Assembly: GCA_018261755.1 (NCBI GenBank)
Contig: JAGTRJ010000023.1
Span: 33,890-97,889, forward strand
Direction: 5' to 3'
DNA: 64,000 bases
Origin: Burkholderiaceae bacterium
GTDB taxonomy: Bacteria > Pseudomonadota > Gammaproteobacteria > Burkholderiales > Burkholderiaceae_D
A program made the translations under genes and the position numbers. The notes under the pieces were generated by a model. That model was given only the letters and a program-made list of their open reading frames with translations. It was not told where the DNA came from and ran no database searches. Positions 30,888 to 41,074 of this stretch are shown one piece after another. Positions within the stretch are counted from its first letter, which is position 1. Each line of letters opens with the position of its first letter.

Positions 30888-31532
30888 ATGGATAAATTCA
30901 CCGTACACGAGGGATTGGCCGTTCCGCTGGAGCGCGTCAATGTCGATACCGACGCCATCATCCCGAAGCAATTCCTGAAATCGATCAAGCGTACCGGCTT
31001 TGGCCCGAACCTGTTCGATGAATGGCGCTATCTGGATCACGGCGAACCAGGGATGGACAATTCGAAGCGTCCGCTGAATCCGGATTTTGTACTGAACCAG
31101 CAGCGTTATCAGGGCGCGTCGATTCTGATTGCCGGCAACAATTTCGGTTGTGGTTCGTCGCGCGAACATGCGCCGTGGGCGTTGCAGCAGTACGGTTTCA
31201 AGGCGGTGATCGCGCCGAGTTTTGCCGACATTTTCTTTAACAATTGCTTCAAGATCGGCTTGTTGCCGATCGTGCTGTCCGAAGGGCAGGTGGCGCATCT
31301 GTTCAATGAAGTGAAAGCGTTTCCCGGCTACAAACTGACCATCGATTTGGACAAACAGGCCGTGATTGCGAAAAATGGCGATGCCTATCCGTTCGCCATC
31401 GATCCGTTTCGCCGTTATTGCCTGATGAACGGGCTGGATGATATCGGCCTGACGCTGCGCCATGCGGACAAGATCCGCGAATACGAGGCGCGCCATATCG
31501 CAGAGCAGCCGTGGCTCGCAAATACCATCTAA
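30888..31532 (+). CDS. leuD: 3-isopropylmalate dehydratase small subunit
   Basis: At 214 residues it is the swivelling-domain partner of Leu[16 protein letters not shown] and [17 protein letters not shown] are the family signatures. A GGGAGGGG stretch lies upstream, but the likely ribosome site is weak. Confidence 0.96.
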   Translation: MDKFTVHEGLAVPLERVNVDTDAIIPKQFLKSIKRTGFGPNLFDEWRYLDHGEPGMDNSKRPLNPDFVLNQQRYQGASILIAGNNFGCGSSREHAPWALQQYGFKAVIAPSFADIFFNNCFKIGLLPIVLSEGQVAHLFNEVKAFPGYKLTIDLDKQAVIAKNGDAYPFAIDPFRRYCLMNGLDDIGLTLRHADKIREYEARHIAEQPWLANTI

Positions 31533-31554
31533 AGAAAGCAAGTGAGGTAACGAA

Positions 31555-32622
31555 GTGAAAATCGCAATCCTGCCGGGTGACGGCATTGGTCCGGAAATCG
31601 TCGAACAGGCCGTGCGCGTGCTGAACGCACTGGACGAGAAGTTCGAAATGGAAACCGCGCCGGTCGGTGGTGCCGGCTATGCAGGCAGCGGCCATCCGCT
31701 GCCGGAAGCGACGCTGAAACTGGCGCAGGAAGCGGATGCGATCCTGTTCGGTGCAGTCGGCGACTGGAAATACGATACGCTGGAGCGCGCGCTGCGCCCG
31801 GAACAGGCGATTCTCGGTCTGCGCAAGAATCTCGGACTGTTTGCGAATTTCCGTCCGGCGGTGCTGTATCCGGAACTGGCCGGCGCTTCGTCGCTGAAAC
31901 CGGAAGTGGTATCCGGGCTGGACATCATGATCGTGCGTGAACTGACGGGTGACATCTATTTTGGCCAGCCGCGCGGCGTGCGCACGGCGGTTGATGGCCC
32001 GTTCAAGGGCGAACAGGAAGGTTTCGATACCATGCGTTATGCGGATACCGAAATCCGCCGCATCGCGCATGTCGCTTTCCAGGCGGCGCAAAAGCGCAGC
32101 AAGCGGCTGACCAGCGTCGACAAGGCGAACGTGCTGGAAACCTCGCAGTTCTGGCGCAACATCATGCTCGAGGTGCACAAGGAATATCCGGACGTGGCGC
32201 TGGATCACATGTACGTCGACAATGCAGCGATGCAGCTGGTGCGCGCGCCGAAGGCGTTCGATGTGATCGTCACCGGCAACATGTTCGGCGACATCCTGTC
32301 GGATGAGGCGGCGATGCTGACCGGCTCGATCGGCATGCTGCCGTCGGCGTCGCTGGACAAAAACAGCAAGGGCCTGTACGAACCGTCGCACGGTTCCGCG
32401 CCGGACATCGCCGGCCAGGGTATTGCGAATCCGCTGGCGACCATTCTGTCTGCGGCGATGATGCTGCGCTACTCGCTGAACCGCGTCGAACAGGCGGACC
32501 GGATCGAAGCGGCGGTGAAGAAAGTGCTGGCGCAGGGTTTGCGCACTGGCGACATTTACGAAGCCGGCACGAAGAAGGTCGGCACGAAGGAAATGGGCGA
32601 CGCGGTGGTTGCGGCGCTGTAA
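31555..32622 (+). CDS. leuB: 3-isopropylmalate dehydrogenase
   Basis: This 355-residue NAD-dependent enzyme catalyses oxidative decarboxylation of 3-isopropylmalate. GDGIGPEIV, the substrate arginines ([19 protein letters not shown]) and [15 protein letters not shown] are intact. The GTG start (31555) follows GTGAGGTAA. Confidence 0.97.
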   Translation: MKIAILPGDGIGPEIVEQAVRVLNALDEKFEMETAPVGGAGYAGSGHPLPEATLKLAQEADAILFGAVGDWKYDTLERALRPEQAILGLRKNLGLFANFRPAVLYPELAGASSLKPEVVSGLDIMIVRELTGDIYFGQPRGVRTAVDGPFKGEQEGFDTMRYADTEIRRIAHVAFQAAQKRSKRLTSVDKANVLETSQFWRNIMLEVHKEYPDVALDHMYVDNAAMQLVRAPKAFDVIVTGNMFGDILSDEAAMLTGSIGMLPSASLDKNSKGLYEPSHGSAPDIAGQGIANPLATILSAAMMLRYSLNRVEQADRIEAAVKKVLAQGLRTGDIYEAGTKKVGTKEMGDAVVAAL

Positions 32623-32650
32623 GGAAAAATCAATTTAATCGGGTGATGTG

Positions 32651-33778
32651 ATGAAAGTAGTCGGACTCGTTGGCTGGCGCGGAATGGTAGGTTCGGTCCT
32701 GATGCAGCGCATGCAGGAAGAGGGGGATTTCGCCCTGATCGAACCGGTGTTCTTTACCACGTCGAACGTCGGCGGCAAAGCGCCGGCGATGTCGAAGAAC
32801 GAGACCACGCTGAAAGATGCAAACGACATCGAGTCGCTGAAGAAATGCGACGTCATCATCACCTGCCAGGGTGGCGATTACACCACCGAGATTTTTCCGA
32901 AACTGCGTTCGGCCGGCTGGAACGGCTACTGGATCGATGCTGCTTCAAGCTTGCGTATGGAGCAAGATGCGACCATCATCCTCGACCCGGTGAATCTTGA
33001 CGTGATCAAGGCGGCCCTGTCGCAGGGCAAAAAGGACTTTATCGGCGGCAACTGCACCGTATCGTGCATGCTGATGGGCCTGGGCGGACTGTTCAAGCAC
33101 GACCTGATCGACTGGATGACGTCGATGACCTATCAGGCGGCTTCAGGCGGTGGCGCGCAGCACATGCGCGAGTTGCTAACGCAGTTCGGTTCGCTCAGCG
33201 CCGAAGTGAAGGCATTGCTCGATGATCCTGCTTCGGCGATTCTCGAAATCGACCGCAGGGTGCTGGCGCGCCAGCACGCGATGACAGCTGAGGAAACGAA
33301 GCAGTTTGGCGTGCCGTTGGGTGGCAATCTGATCCCGTGGATCGACCGTGATCTGGGTAACGGCATGTCGCGCGAGGAATGGAAGGGCGGTGCTGAAACC
33401 AACAAGATTCTCGGCCATACCGTAAAACCTGGCGCGCGCCAGATTCCGATCGATGGTCTGTGCATCCGCATCGGCGCTATGCGCTGCCACTCACAGGCGC
33501 TGACGATCAAGCTCAAGAAAGATGTGCCGCTGGATGAAATCAGCGACATCATTGCCAGCCACAACCAATGGGCCAAGGTGGTGCCGAACACGCGTGAGGA
33601 TTCGGTGAGCGAACTGACACCGGCGATGGTGACAGGCAAGCTCGATATTCCGGTCGGCCGTTTGCGCAAGATGCAGATGGGCAACGAGTACCTGTCTGCC
33701 TTCACCATCGGCGACCAATTGCTGTGGGGCGCGGCCGAGCCGTTGCGCCGCATGTTGCGCATCTTGCTCGAAGCGTGA
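32651..33778 (+). CDS. asd: Aspartate-semialdehyde dehydrogenase
   Basis: The 375-residue enzyme belongs to the gram-negative subgroup. It starts [17 protein letters not shown] (NADP binding) and has the active-site Cys in [15 protein letters not shown], the [11 protein letters not shown] loop and the catalytic His in [13 protein letters not shown]. It makes aspartate semialdehyde for lysine, methionine and threonine, so it supplies DapA here. A GTG directly precedes the chosen ATG. Confidence 0.96.
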   Translation: MKVVGLVGWRGMVGSVLMQRMQEEGDFALIEPVFFTTSNVGGKAPAMSKNETTLKDANDIESLKKCDVIITCQGGDYTTEIFPKLRSAGWNGYWIDAASSLRMEQDATIILDPVNLDVIKAALSQGKKDFIGGNCTVSCMLMGLGGLFKHDLIDWMTSMTYQAASGGGAQHMRELLTQFGSLSAEVKALLDDPASAILEIDRRVLARQHAMTAEETKQFGVPLGGNLIPWIDRDLGNGMSREEWKGGAETNKILGHTVKPGARQIPIDGLCIRIGAMRCHSQALTIKLKKDVPLDEISDIIASHNQWAKVVPNTREDSVSELTPAMVTGKLDIPVGRLRKMQMGNEYLSAFTIGDQLLWGAAEPLRRMLRILLEA

Positions 33779-33783
33779 GCATG

Positions 33784-33830
33784 CGCCCCGAATGTTGTTA
33801 ATCAGCAACGGAAATTCGGGGCGATTTCCC
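33784..33830 (+). terminator. Terminator of the leu-asd cluster
   Basis: CGCCCCGAAT (33784-33793) pairs perfectly with 33814-33823 around a 20-base loop, followed by ATTTCCCTTT. The T-run is imperfect. Confidence 0.65.
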
Positions 33831-33991
33831 TTTGCAGCCGGCAATCGCACAGTTGGGCGTTGCCATACATGCATGGCGCTTGCATGTGCTTGGGCGTGAT
33901 GATATGTTGAAGCTCCATGAACAACGATGGGCGGGATATTGTCGTTTATAAACATGGTTTTTGCTGACCTTGTTCAACCCATGTCATAAGA

Positions 33992-36946
33992 ATGCAATCA
34001 AACATGCGCAAAACATTTTTCCCGACTGCCGTCAGGGCGGTCAGCTCGGTTCTGGTTCTGTCTGCATTGGCATTCTCGGGCGCGCATGCCGCCGGACTGG
34101 GAAAACTGACGGTACTTTCCTCACTCGGGCAGCCATTGCGGGCCGAGATTGAACTGACGTCGGTATCGAAGGATGATGTCGGGTCGATTGGTGCGAAGCT
34201 CGCGCCAATGGATGCGTTCCGCAAGGCCAACATCAGTTACAACTCCGCGCTGTCATCGTTGCGTTTTTCGGTTGAAACGCGTGGCGAGCGCCAGGTTATC
34301 CGTATTACTTCTTCGCAGCCGATGAACGAGCCGTTCGTCGATATGCTGCTTGAATTGAAATCCAGCAGCGGCCATCTGGTACGCGAATACACGTTCCTGC
34401 TTGACCCGGCCGAGTTGCGCACAGCCTCGGCTCAGGTGGTAACGCCGGCGGGAGTTCCCGCGCTGGGTGCTGATGCTGCGCCGTCGCGAGCGAAGGCGGA
34501 AGTCCCCGCAGTTAAAAAAGCGGCGCCAGCGGTTGAGGAAAAACCGGCGCCGGTAGCGAAAGCCAAGCCAGCCAAGCCGGCAAAACCGGCAGAAGAAACA
34601 AAGGAAGCCAAGGAAGAAAAAGGCGCCGCGCAGCATCGCGTGAAAAAGGGCGAAACGCTGGCCGGGATTGCGAAACAAAACATTCACGAAGACGTTTCGC
34701 TGGAGCAGATGCTGGTTGCGATTTACCGCGCCAATCCGGAAGCATTTGCCGGCAACAACATGAACCGGCTGAAGGTCGGCAAGGTGTTGTCAATTCCGGA
34801 TGCCGAAGATGCAGGCAGCGTCGGCAAGTCCGAAGCAAGAAAAGTCATTGTTGCGCAATCTTCCGATTTCACCAGCTACCGCAACAGGCTGGCTGGCGCG
34901 GCAGCGCAAGCTGCGCCGCAAAAAGCAGCGGAAGCCGGACAGGTTGGCGGTGGCCAGATCGGCGCCAAGGTTGAAGAACGTCCGACCGCCACCACCGATG
35001 CCAAGGACAAGCTGAAGGTGGCGCGAGCAGATGCCGCCAAGGGCGACAAGGCGGCAGGTGTTGCCAGCGCAGAAGACAAGCTGGCGAAAGACAAGGCCGC
35101 GGCTGAAGCGCAAGCGCGCATCAAGGAACTCGAAAAGAACATCAGCGATCTGCAGGGCGTGCTGCAGATGAAGAACAAGGATATGGCAGCGCAGCAGAAA
35201 CAGGCTGAAAAACCGGCCGCTTCTGCGCCAGCCGCCAGTGCTGCGCAGGCATCAGTGCCGGCAGCATCAGCACCGGCTGCTTCCGCTGCTGCAGCTTCGG
35301 TACCGGCCGCATCGGCCAGCGCCGCTGCTTCTGTCGCCGCGAAACCTTCCGCACCGAAAAAGAAAGCAGCGCCGCCACCGCCGCCGGAAGAACCCGGATT
35401 CTTCGACGAACTGCTCGACAATCCGATGATGCTCGGCGGGCTGGGCGTGGTGATACTGCTGCTCGCCTATGTGTTCATCCGCCGCCGCAAGAAGCCAAAG
35501 GCAGAACCGCTGCCGCCGCAGACTGCGGCCGAACTGCCGGAGGAAAGCAAGGAACCGTCGAATTCACTGTTTGGCGCGCCCGGCGGACAGAGCGTTGATA
35601 CTAACAACAGCATCTTCAATTCGAGCTTCACGCCGTCTGCCAGCCTGCTTGACACGAACGAGGTCGATCCGATTGCCGAGGCCGATGTTTATATCGCCTA
35701 TGGTCGCGAAGCGCAGGCAATCGAGATTCTCAAGGAAGCGTTGCGCAATCATCCGGAACGGAATGCGTTGCGTATCAAGCTGTTGGAGGTCTATGCGGCG
35801 AAAAAGGATTTGCACGCTTTCGATCTGCTGGCGAGCGAACTGTACAGCCTGACGAAGGGCGAGGGCGAGGAATGGGTCTATGCCGCCGGTCTTGGCGTAT
35901 CGATCGACCCGGGCAACCCGCTGTATGCCGGTGGCGATCTGTCCGAAGAATTGCTGGCACGGCCGACATCGTTGCAGGGCAGCGTCACCCGTCCGTCGGA
36001 AGAACTGGATCCGGATATTCTGCTGGCCACGTCGCGCAAGCAGGACTTGCAGGAACAGCATGCAGAACCAGCAGGGTTGCAGATTCCGCCGGAACAATTG
36101 CAGCACCCCGATCTGCCGCTCGATCTTGAACCGGCTGATACGGCCGGTATTGAGGTGCCGCCAGTTGCGCCGGTTGCAGCATACGAACCACCTGCAGCGC
36201 CAGCGGAACAGTCGCCAGAGCCGGCTGCGTTGAATTTCGACCTCGGGTTGAGCGACGATTTCGGCAAGGTTGAAGCGCTGAAGCCGGTGGAAGCAGCTGC
36301 GACAGAAACGGCGAAGGAAGAAGCGGATGCCGGACTGGATTTCGTATTGTCCGAACCCGTGGCAAAACCGGCAGCATTGGCACCGGAAGCGCAGTCGGAA
36401 CCGGAGAAAAAACCGGCATCAGATGCGCTTGATTTCGACCTCGGTGCGCTGGACTTTGCACAGCCCAAGCCAGCCAACGAAGAGGTAGCATCCGCCGCCG
36501 GTCTGGAAGTGAAGGAATTCGCGGCGGAAGATGACCTCGACCAGTTGATTGAATTCAAGTTGCAGCAACCGGTTGCGCTGGCAGAAGACTCGCTGGACAT
36601 CGAAATGGCTCAAGAAGACGTGCACATGCCGGTAGAGGAAAGTCAGAAAATGAGTGAAACGCTCGGAGCACAGTCTGCCTCGCAAACGCACGAGCCTGCT
36701 GTGCCTGCGTTCGATTTCGGCGCGATCAATCTTGATCTTGAGCCGGTACAAACGGCATCAGCGTCGACAGATGAGCCGGCTGCGGCTGCCGGCAATGTTG
36801 AGATGGAAACCAAGCTCGATCTGGCCGATGCCTATCTTGGTATTGGTGACAAGGAAGGAGCGCGCGAATTGCTGGAAGAAGTCATCCAGGAAGGTTCGGG
36901 CGAGCAGGTGGAGCGCGCCAAGGCAACGCTGGCCAAGATTTCCTGA
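33992..36946 (+). CDS. fimV: FimV-like polar/pilus assembly protein
   Basis: This 984-residue protein has a signal peptide ending ALAFSGAHA, a FimV N-terminal domain (about residues 34-140, starting GLGKLTVLSSLGQPLRAEIEL), and a LysM peptidoglycan-binding domain (about 212-270, HRVKKGETLAGIAKQ). An Ala-rich coiled-coil stretch and one membrane helix (about 478-497, before IRRRKKPK) follow. The long acidic cytoplasmic part has a TPR-like unit and ends with the FimV C-terminal motif (LDLADAYLGIGDKEGARELL). FimV links type IV pili and polar complexes to the cell wall. A second ATG at 34004 is an alternative start. Confidence 0.9.
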   Translation: MQSNMRKTFFPTAVRAVSSVLVLSALAFSGAHAAGLGKLTVLSSLGQPLRAEIELTSVSKDDVGSIGAKLAPMDAFRKANISYNSALSSLRFSVETRGERQVIRITSSQPMNEPFVDMLLELKSSSGHLVREYTFLLDPAELRTASAQVVTPAGVPALGADAAPSRAKAEVPAVKKAAPAVEEKPAPVAKAKPAKPAKPAEETKEAKEEKGAAQHRVKKGETLAGIAKQNIHEDVSLEQMLVAIYRANPEAFAGNNMNRLKVGKVLSIPDAEDAGSVGKSEARKVIVAQSSDFTSYRNRLAGAAAQAAPQKAAEAGQVGGGQIGAKVEERPTATTDAKDKLKVARADAAKGDKAAGVASAEDKLAKDKAAAEAQARIKELEKNISDLQGVLQMKNKDMAAQQKQAEKPAASAPAASAAQASVPAASAPAASAAAASVPAASASAAASVAAKPSAPKKKAAPPPPPEEPGFFDELLDNPMMLGGLGVVILLLAYVFIRRRKKPKAEPLPPQTAAELPEESKEPSNSLFGAPGGQSVDTNNSIFNSSFTPSASLLDTNEVDPIAEADVYIAYGREAQAIEILKEALRNHPERNALRIKLLEVYAAKKDLHAFDLLASELYSLTKGEGEEWVYAAGLGVSIDPGNPLYAGGDLSEELLARPTSLQGSVTRPSEELDPDILLATSRKQDLQEQHAEPAGLQIPPEQLQHPDLPLDLEPADTAGIEVPPVAPVAAYEPPAAPAEQSPEPAALNFDLGLSDDFGKVEALKPVEAAATETAKEEADAGLDFVLSEPVAKPAALAPEAQSEPEKKPASDALDFDLGALDFAQPKPANEEVASAAGLEVKEFAAEDDLDQLIEFKLQQPVALAEDSLDIEMAQEDVHMPVEESQKMSETLGAQSASQTHEPAVPAFDFGAINLDLEPVQTASASTDEPAAAAGNVEMETKLDLADAYLGIGDKEGARELLEEVIQEGSGEQVERAKATLAKIS

Positions 36947-36961
36947 GGGGTGTAATTTTCC

Positions 36962-37000
36962 GCGGGTGCTGTGCTGGCAAAGCGCGCACCCGCTTTTTTT
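36962..37000 (+). terminator. Intrinsic terminator of fimV
   Basis: GCGGGTGC (36962-36969) pairs with GCACCCGC (36986-36993), followed by seven T residues. Confidence 0.85.
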
Positions 37001-37152
37001 ATTCCCGTGTCAGAACCTCCCCTGACTTTGTTGCCTTCGCTTCGCCGCACTGACGTGCTGTCTTCAGCTTGGCGCCGTGTCATGGGCGATTCTGACGCGG
37101 AAATGTGTGCAATGGCTTCTGACGTTGTTGTCTTTGCCTAGCTGCACTGTCG

Positions 37153-37158
37153 TACAAT
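37153..37158 (+). promoter_or_regulatory. Putative -10 box of truA
   Basis: TACAAT lies 39 bases before the truA start; TTGTCT at 37128 is a possible -35 with 19-base spacing. Confidence 0.4.
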
Positions 37159-37197
37159 CCCGGTTTTGTTCCCTTCATCAGCGGCTTCGGAGTTGAA

Positions 37198-37983
37198 TTG
37201 AAACGCATTGCGCTTGGCATCGAATACGACGGCACTCAATGGCGCGGCTGGCAGACGCAGCCTGACGGTCATACCGTGCAGGATCGGCTCGAAGCGGCGA
37301 TCCGCGATTTCACGCAGACCGGCATCCGCACGATGTGCGCCGGACGCACCGACGCCGGCGTGCATGCGCTGGAACAGGTGGTGCATCTGGATACGGCACT
37401 GGACCGCACGCCGCAATCGTGGGTGCGTGGCGTGAATTCCTATCTGCCGCCATCGGTCGCCGTGCGATGGGCATGCGAGGTGCCGCCGGATTTCCATGCG
37501 CGCAACAGCGCGATCGCGCGCCGTTATCGCTACGTGCTGTACAACAATCCGGTGCGCTCGCCGCTGCTGCGTAGCCGTGCCGGCTGGGTGTTCCGGCCGC
37601 TGGCGCTGGAACCGATGCGGCAAGCAGCGCAATTCCTGCTGGGTGAGCATGATTTCACTGCCTTTCGCGCGGCTGAATGCCAAGCCATCACGCCGGTGAA
37701 AACGATGCAGTCGGTCGAGATTGAACAACGCGGCGATCTGTTCGTATTCACGTTGCAGGCGAATGCTTTCCTGCATCACATGGTGCGCAATATTGTCGGT
37801 TCGCTGGTTTACGTCGGCAAGGGCGACCGGCCGCCGGAATGGCTGCGGCAAGTGCTCGACGGGCGCGACCGCAACCAGGCGGCGCCGACTTTCATGCCGG
37901 ACGGCCTGTATCTGGCGAAGGTGATTTACGCGCCCCAATGGGGTTTGCCGCAGACGGATGCGGGCGTGCTGTGGCCGGCCTGA
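37198..37983 (+). CDS. truA: tRNA pseudouridine synthase A
   Basis: This 261-residue enzyme makes pseudouridines at positions 38-40 of the tRNA anticodon arm. The catalytic Asp is in CAGRTDAGVHALEQ. The only reasonable start is TTG (37198), giving KRIALGIEYDGTQWRGWQ. The family normally has this N-terminus, and no ATG or GTG lies nearby in frame. Repeat copy D begins about 25 bases after the stop. Confidence 0.94.
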   Translation: MKRIALGIEYDGTQWRGWQTQPDGHTVQDRLEAAIRDFTQTGIRTMCAGRTDAGVHALEQVVHLDTALDRTPQSWVRGVNSYLPPSVAVRWACEVPPDFHARNSAIARRYRYVLYNNPVRSPLLRSRAGWVFRPLALEPMRQAAQFLLGEHDFTAFRAAECQAITPVKTMQSVEIEQRGDLFVFTLQANAFLHHMVRNIVGSLVYVGKGDRPPEWLRQVLDGRDRNQAAPTFMPDGLYLAKVIYAPQWGLPQTDAGVLWPA

Positions 37984-38007
37984 AGCCGGAAAATGTCGGT
38001 TTTGGCT

Positions 38008-38097
38008 GGGGTATGCAGGTAAAATGGCTTGCTGGGCCACAACTTCCGCGGTAGTTTGAAAATACAGCCGGGAGTATTATTTGGGGTCTGTAACGGC
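38008..38097 (+). repeat. ~80-bp repeat, copy D (after truA)
   Basis: GGGGTATGC, GCTGGGCCACAAC, GAAAATACAGCC, GGGAGTATTATTTGGGG and a GTAACGGC tail. ATAC/GTAT right hairpin present; the central stem is imperfect. Confidence 0.8.
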
Positions 38098-38154
38098 CTT
38101 TTTGCCATTGCCAAGTGCGTATGCGATACATCCGGCAGTCTAGCCGGCAGGCGA

Positions 38155-38160
38155 TATAAT
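38155..38160 (+). promoter_or_regulatory. Putative -10 box of the M14 peptidase gene
   Basis: A perfect TATAAT lies 33 bases before the ATG at 38194. No clear -35 was found. Confidence 0.4.
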
Positions 38161-38193
38161 CGCGCTTTTGCCTAATTTCCAGTCTGTTCCAGC

Positions 38194-39144
38194 ATGATTC
38201 CAGACAAACCCCGTTCCTCGCTGTCGCGCATCGTTATCAGAGTTGCGTTGCTGGCGGTATTTTGTGTTGCGGTCTACTACCTCGTCGCTTACTGGCTGGT
38301 ATCCGGGCGTCAGACGCCGCCAGCATCAACGCCGCCGGATACGGCAATATCGACCGAATTCAGGCCCGAATGGTGCGAGCAACTGGTGAAGCGTCTGCCG
38401 ACGGTGAGCCGGGAAATGTGTCTCAATCTTGGGTTGCAGCCGACGGGGGCGGTGTCGGTCAAGGGCTTTCCGATTCTGGCGCGCGATTACGCCGCCGACG
38501 GCAAGCGGGCCGAACCGCTGCGCGTGCTGCTTCTGGGTGGCATTCATGGCGACGAACCGACGGCCGCGGCGGTAGTGTTTCGCTGGATGGAAGCGATACA
38601 TCTGCCGATTGCGCATTCGATGCAATGGCGCGTGGTGCCGGTGGTGAATCCTGATGGCCTGTTCGCGACCCCGGCGACGCGCGTGAACGCCAATGGCGTT
38701 GATCTCAACCGCAACTTCGAATCGCCGAACTGGGAAGCGGAAGCGCAGAAATACTGGCAGCAGCGCACGAAGAACGATCCGCGCCGCTATCCGGGCAAGG
38801 CGCCGCTATCCGAACCCGAGAGCCGCTGGGTGCACGATGAAATCGAACGCTTCCAGCCGCATGTGGTGGTTTCGGTCCATGCGCCGCTGGGCGAGCTTGA
38901 TTTCGACGGGCCGGCGGAACCGCCGCGCCGCTTCGGCCGTCTGATGTACAACCGGATTGGCGTTTATCCCGGCTCGCTTGGCAATTACGGCGGCGGGCAC
39001 AAGCAGATTCCGGTGATCACGATTGAACTGGAAAATGCGCGCCAGATGCCGACCGAGGCCGAAATCAAACGCATCTGGCGCGACATGGTGATCTGGATGT
39101 CGCGCAATCTGCAGCCGGGTGCTGCTCCGCGCGCGGCAAATTGA
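38194..39144 (+). CDS. M14-family zinc carboxypeptidase (MpaA-like), membrane-anchored
   Basis: The 316-residue protein begins with an uncleaved membrane helix (about residues 12-32, VALLAVFCVAVYYLVAYWLV), so the catalytic part is periplasmic. Zinc ligands are in GGIHGDEPTAA (His, Glu) and VVSVHAPLGELDF (His). Substrate residues are in ANGVDLNRNF, and the catalytic Glu is in TIELENARQ. It most resembles murein tripeptide amidase MpaA, so a role in cell-wall peptide recycling is inferred. It is flanked by repeat copies D and E, and interrupts the usual truA-trpF junction or extends it. Confidence 0.8.
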   Translation: MIPDKPRSSLSRIVIRVALLAVFCVAVYYLVAYWLVSGRQTPPASTPPDTAISTEFRPEWCEQLVKRLPTVSREMCLNLGLQPTGAVSVKGFPILARDYAADGKRAEPLRVLLLGGIHGDEPTAAAVVFRWMEAIHLPIAHSMQWRVVPVVNPDGLFATPATRVNANGVDLNRNFESPNWEAEAQKYWQQRTKNDPRRYPGKAPLSEPESRWVHDEIERFQPHVVVSVHAPLGELDFDGPAEPPRRFGRLMYNRIGVYPGSLGNYGGGHKQIPVITIELENARQMPTEAEIKRIWRDMVIWMSRNLQPGAAPRAAN

Positions 39145-39153
39145 CGTTTTTTC

Positions 39154-39233
39154 GGGAGTATATGGCCAAATATATGGCTTCGGCCCCAGATTCCCTGGCG
39201 AATTAAAAATACAGGGGTGAGTATATTTAGGGC
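39154..39233 (+). repeat. ~80-bp repeat, copy E (after M14 peptidase)
   Basis: It starts 9 bases after the stop: GGGAGTATATGG, TTCGGCCCCAG, CCTGGCGAATT, AAAAATACAGG, GTGAGTATATTTAGGGC. ATAC/GTAT right hairpin present. Confidence 0.8.
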
Positions 39234-39265
39234 TGCCAGAAGGCGGAAACCCCCTGTCAGAACAC

Positions 39266-39271
39266 TATAAT
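39266..39271 (+). promoter_or_regulatory. Putative -10 box of trpF
   Basis: A perfect TATAAT lies 26 bases before the trpF ATG; -35 not clear. Confidence 0.4.
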
Positions 39272-39297
39272 CAGGTTTTTCGAGCGGGCATGAACGG

Positions 39298-39891
39298 ATG
39301 AACCAGCGAACCAGAATCAAAATTTGCGGCCTGACGCGGACCGAGGATGTGCAGGCGGCAGTGGACGCAGGCGCGGATGCGCTCGGTTTCGTGTTTTATG
39401 GCGCCAGTCCGCGCCATGTGGCGCCGGAAGCGGCAGCTAGGCTGATTGCGCGCGTGCCGCCGTTCATCGCCACTGTCGGGCTGTTCGTGAATGCGTCGGT
39501 CAGCGAGGTGGTTGACACCGTGGCGCAGGCGCCGGTATCGCTGCTGCAATTCCATGGCGACGAAACGCCGCAGCAATGCGCGGCGCTGGCCGAGGCGGTC
39601 AACCGGCCGTTTATTCGCGCCTTTCGTGTCAAACCGGAAACGACCGCCGCCGATTTGTTACAATACGAATCTGAATGTCGCGCCGCCAGCGGCTTGTTTG
39701 CCGGTTTGTTGCTGGATACCTATGTCGATGCATATGGCGGCGCAGGAAAGGTTTTCGATTGGTCCGTCATTCCAAAAGAGTTCGCGCCTCGGGTCGTTTT
39801 GAGTGGTGGCTTGAGCGTGCAGGCGCCAGACCGTCTGGCCCAATCGAAGAGAAAACCCGATGAAAGAATTCACCACCCGATATCTGCGTGA
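39298..39891 (+). pseudogene. trpF: Phosphoribosylanthranilate isomerase, C-terminus lost
   Basis: The N-terminal ~165 residues are a normal TrpF: IKICGLTRTEDVQAAV with the catalytic Cys, LLQFHGDETP, and the catalytic Asp in GLLLDTYVDAYGG. After VVLSGGLS the family sequence stops. The last beta strand and phosphate-binding loop (normally like AVDVSSGVE) and the final helix are missing, about 35-40 residues. Instead an unrelated tail runs on and stops inside trpB, giving a 197-residue frame that overlaps trpB by 32 bases. It is probably inactive. A palindrome, GCCAGA-CCG-TCTGGC, sits at the break. Confidence 0.7.
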
Positions 39892-41060
39892 GCCGTTCGA
39901 CAGCACGCCGCTGTTCCACGCAGAACACTACCAACTGCCCGACGTCCGCGGACATTTTGGCCCATATGGCGGCGTGTTCGTGTCCGAAACGCTGATTCAT
40001 GCGCTCGATGAACTGAACGAAGCCTACGCGCGGCTGAAAGAAGATGCCGTTTTCCTGGCCGAATTCCGGCGCGAACTGAAGCATTTTGTTGGCCGTCCGT
40101 CGCCGATCTACCATGCGGAACGCTGGTCCAACATGCTCGGTGGTGGGCAAATCTATTTCAAGCGCGAAGATCTGAACCACACCGGCGCGCACAAGATCAA
40201 CAACGTCATCGGCCAGGCGCTGCTGGCCAAACGCATGGGCAAGCCGCGGTTTCGGTCTCGAATGCGTGGTCTACATGGGCAGCGAGGACGTGAAGCGCCA
40301 AGCGCAGAACGTTTACCGGATGAAATTGCTGGGCGCGACCGTGGTGCCGGTCGAATCCGGTTCGAAGACGTTGAAGGATGCGTTGAATGAAGCGATGCGC
40401 GACTGGGTCACCAATGTTTCGAACACGTTCTACATCATCGGCACCGTCGCCGGCCCGCATCCGTATCCGATGATGGTGCGCGATTTCCAGTCGGTGATCG
40501 GCGAAGAATGCCGCGTGCAGATGCCGGAGATGACTGGCCGCCAGCCGGACATCGTGGTCGCCTGTGTTGGCGGCGGCTCGAACGCGATGGGCATTTTTTA
40601 TCCGTATATCGACCTGAGCGAAGTGCGGCTGGTGGGTGTTGAGGCGGCGGGCGAAGGCATCGCCAGCGGCCACCATTCGGCATCGCTCACGGCCGGCGCG
40701 CCCGGCGTATTGCACGGCAATCGTACCTATCTGTTGCAGGACGAGAACGGCCAGATCATCGAAACGCATTCGGTTTCGGCCGGACTCGATTACCCTGGCG
40801 TCGGGCCGGAACATGCGTGGCTGAAGGATTCCGGCCGCGCGCAGTATGCAACCATCACCGACGACGAGGCGCTGAAGGCGTTCCACGACTGTTGTCGCAT
40901 CGAAGGCATCATTCCGGCGCTGGAATCGAGCCATGCGATTGCGCATGCGGCCAAGATTGCGCCCGCGCTGCCGAAGCACACCAATATTCTGGTCAACCTG
41001 TCGGGCCGTGGCGACAAGGACATGCATACCGTCGCGCAGCGCGCCGGTATCGAGTGGTAA
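39860..41060 (+). pseudogene. trpB: Tryptophan synthase beta chain with internal deletion and frameshift
   Basis: Residues 1-130 are a normal TrpB including the PLP lysine context ([20 protein letters not shown]). At about 40247-40251 the segment that should read like VIAETGAGQHGVASAT and about 4 more residues is missing, and the frame shifts. The rest ([17 protein letters not shown] to AGIEW) continues in another frame to 41060 with all later motifs, such as VGGGSNAMG. The loss equals about 59 bases if the usual 20 residues were there. The missing loop binds the substrate amino acid, so activity is not expected unless this is an assembly error. Confidence 0.8.
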
Positions 41061-41074
41061 CGAAAGGAGCAGCC

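Noticed and set aside
29244..31586. A 780-codon minus-strand frame opposite leuC and leuD
   Set aside because: Same reason: antisense shadow of well-identified genes, with no recognisable domain.
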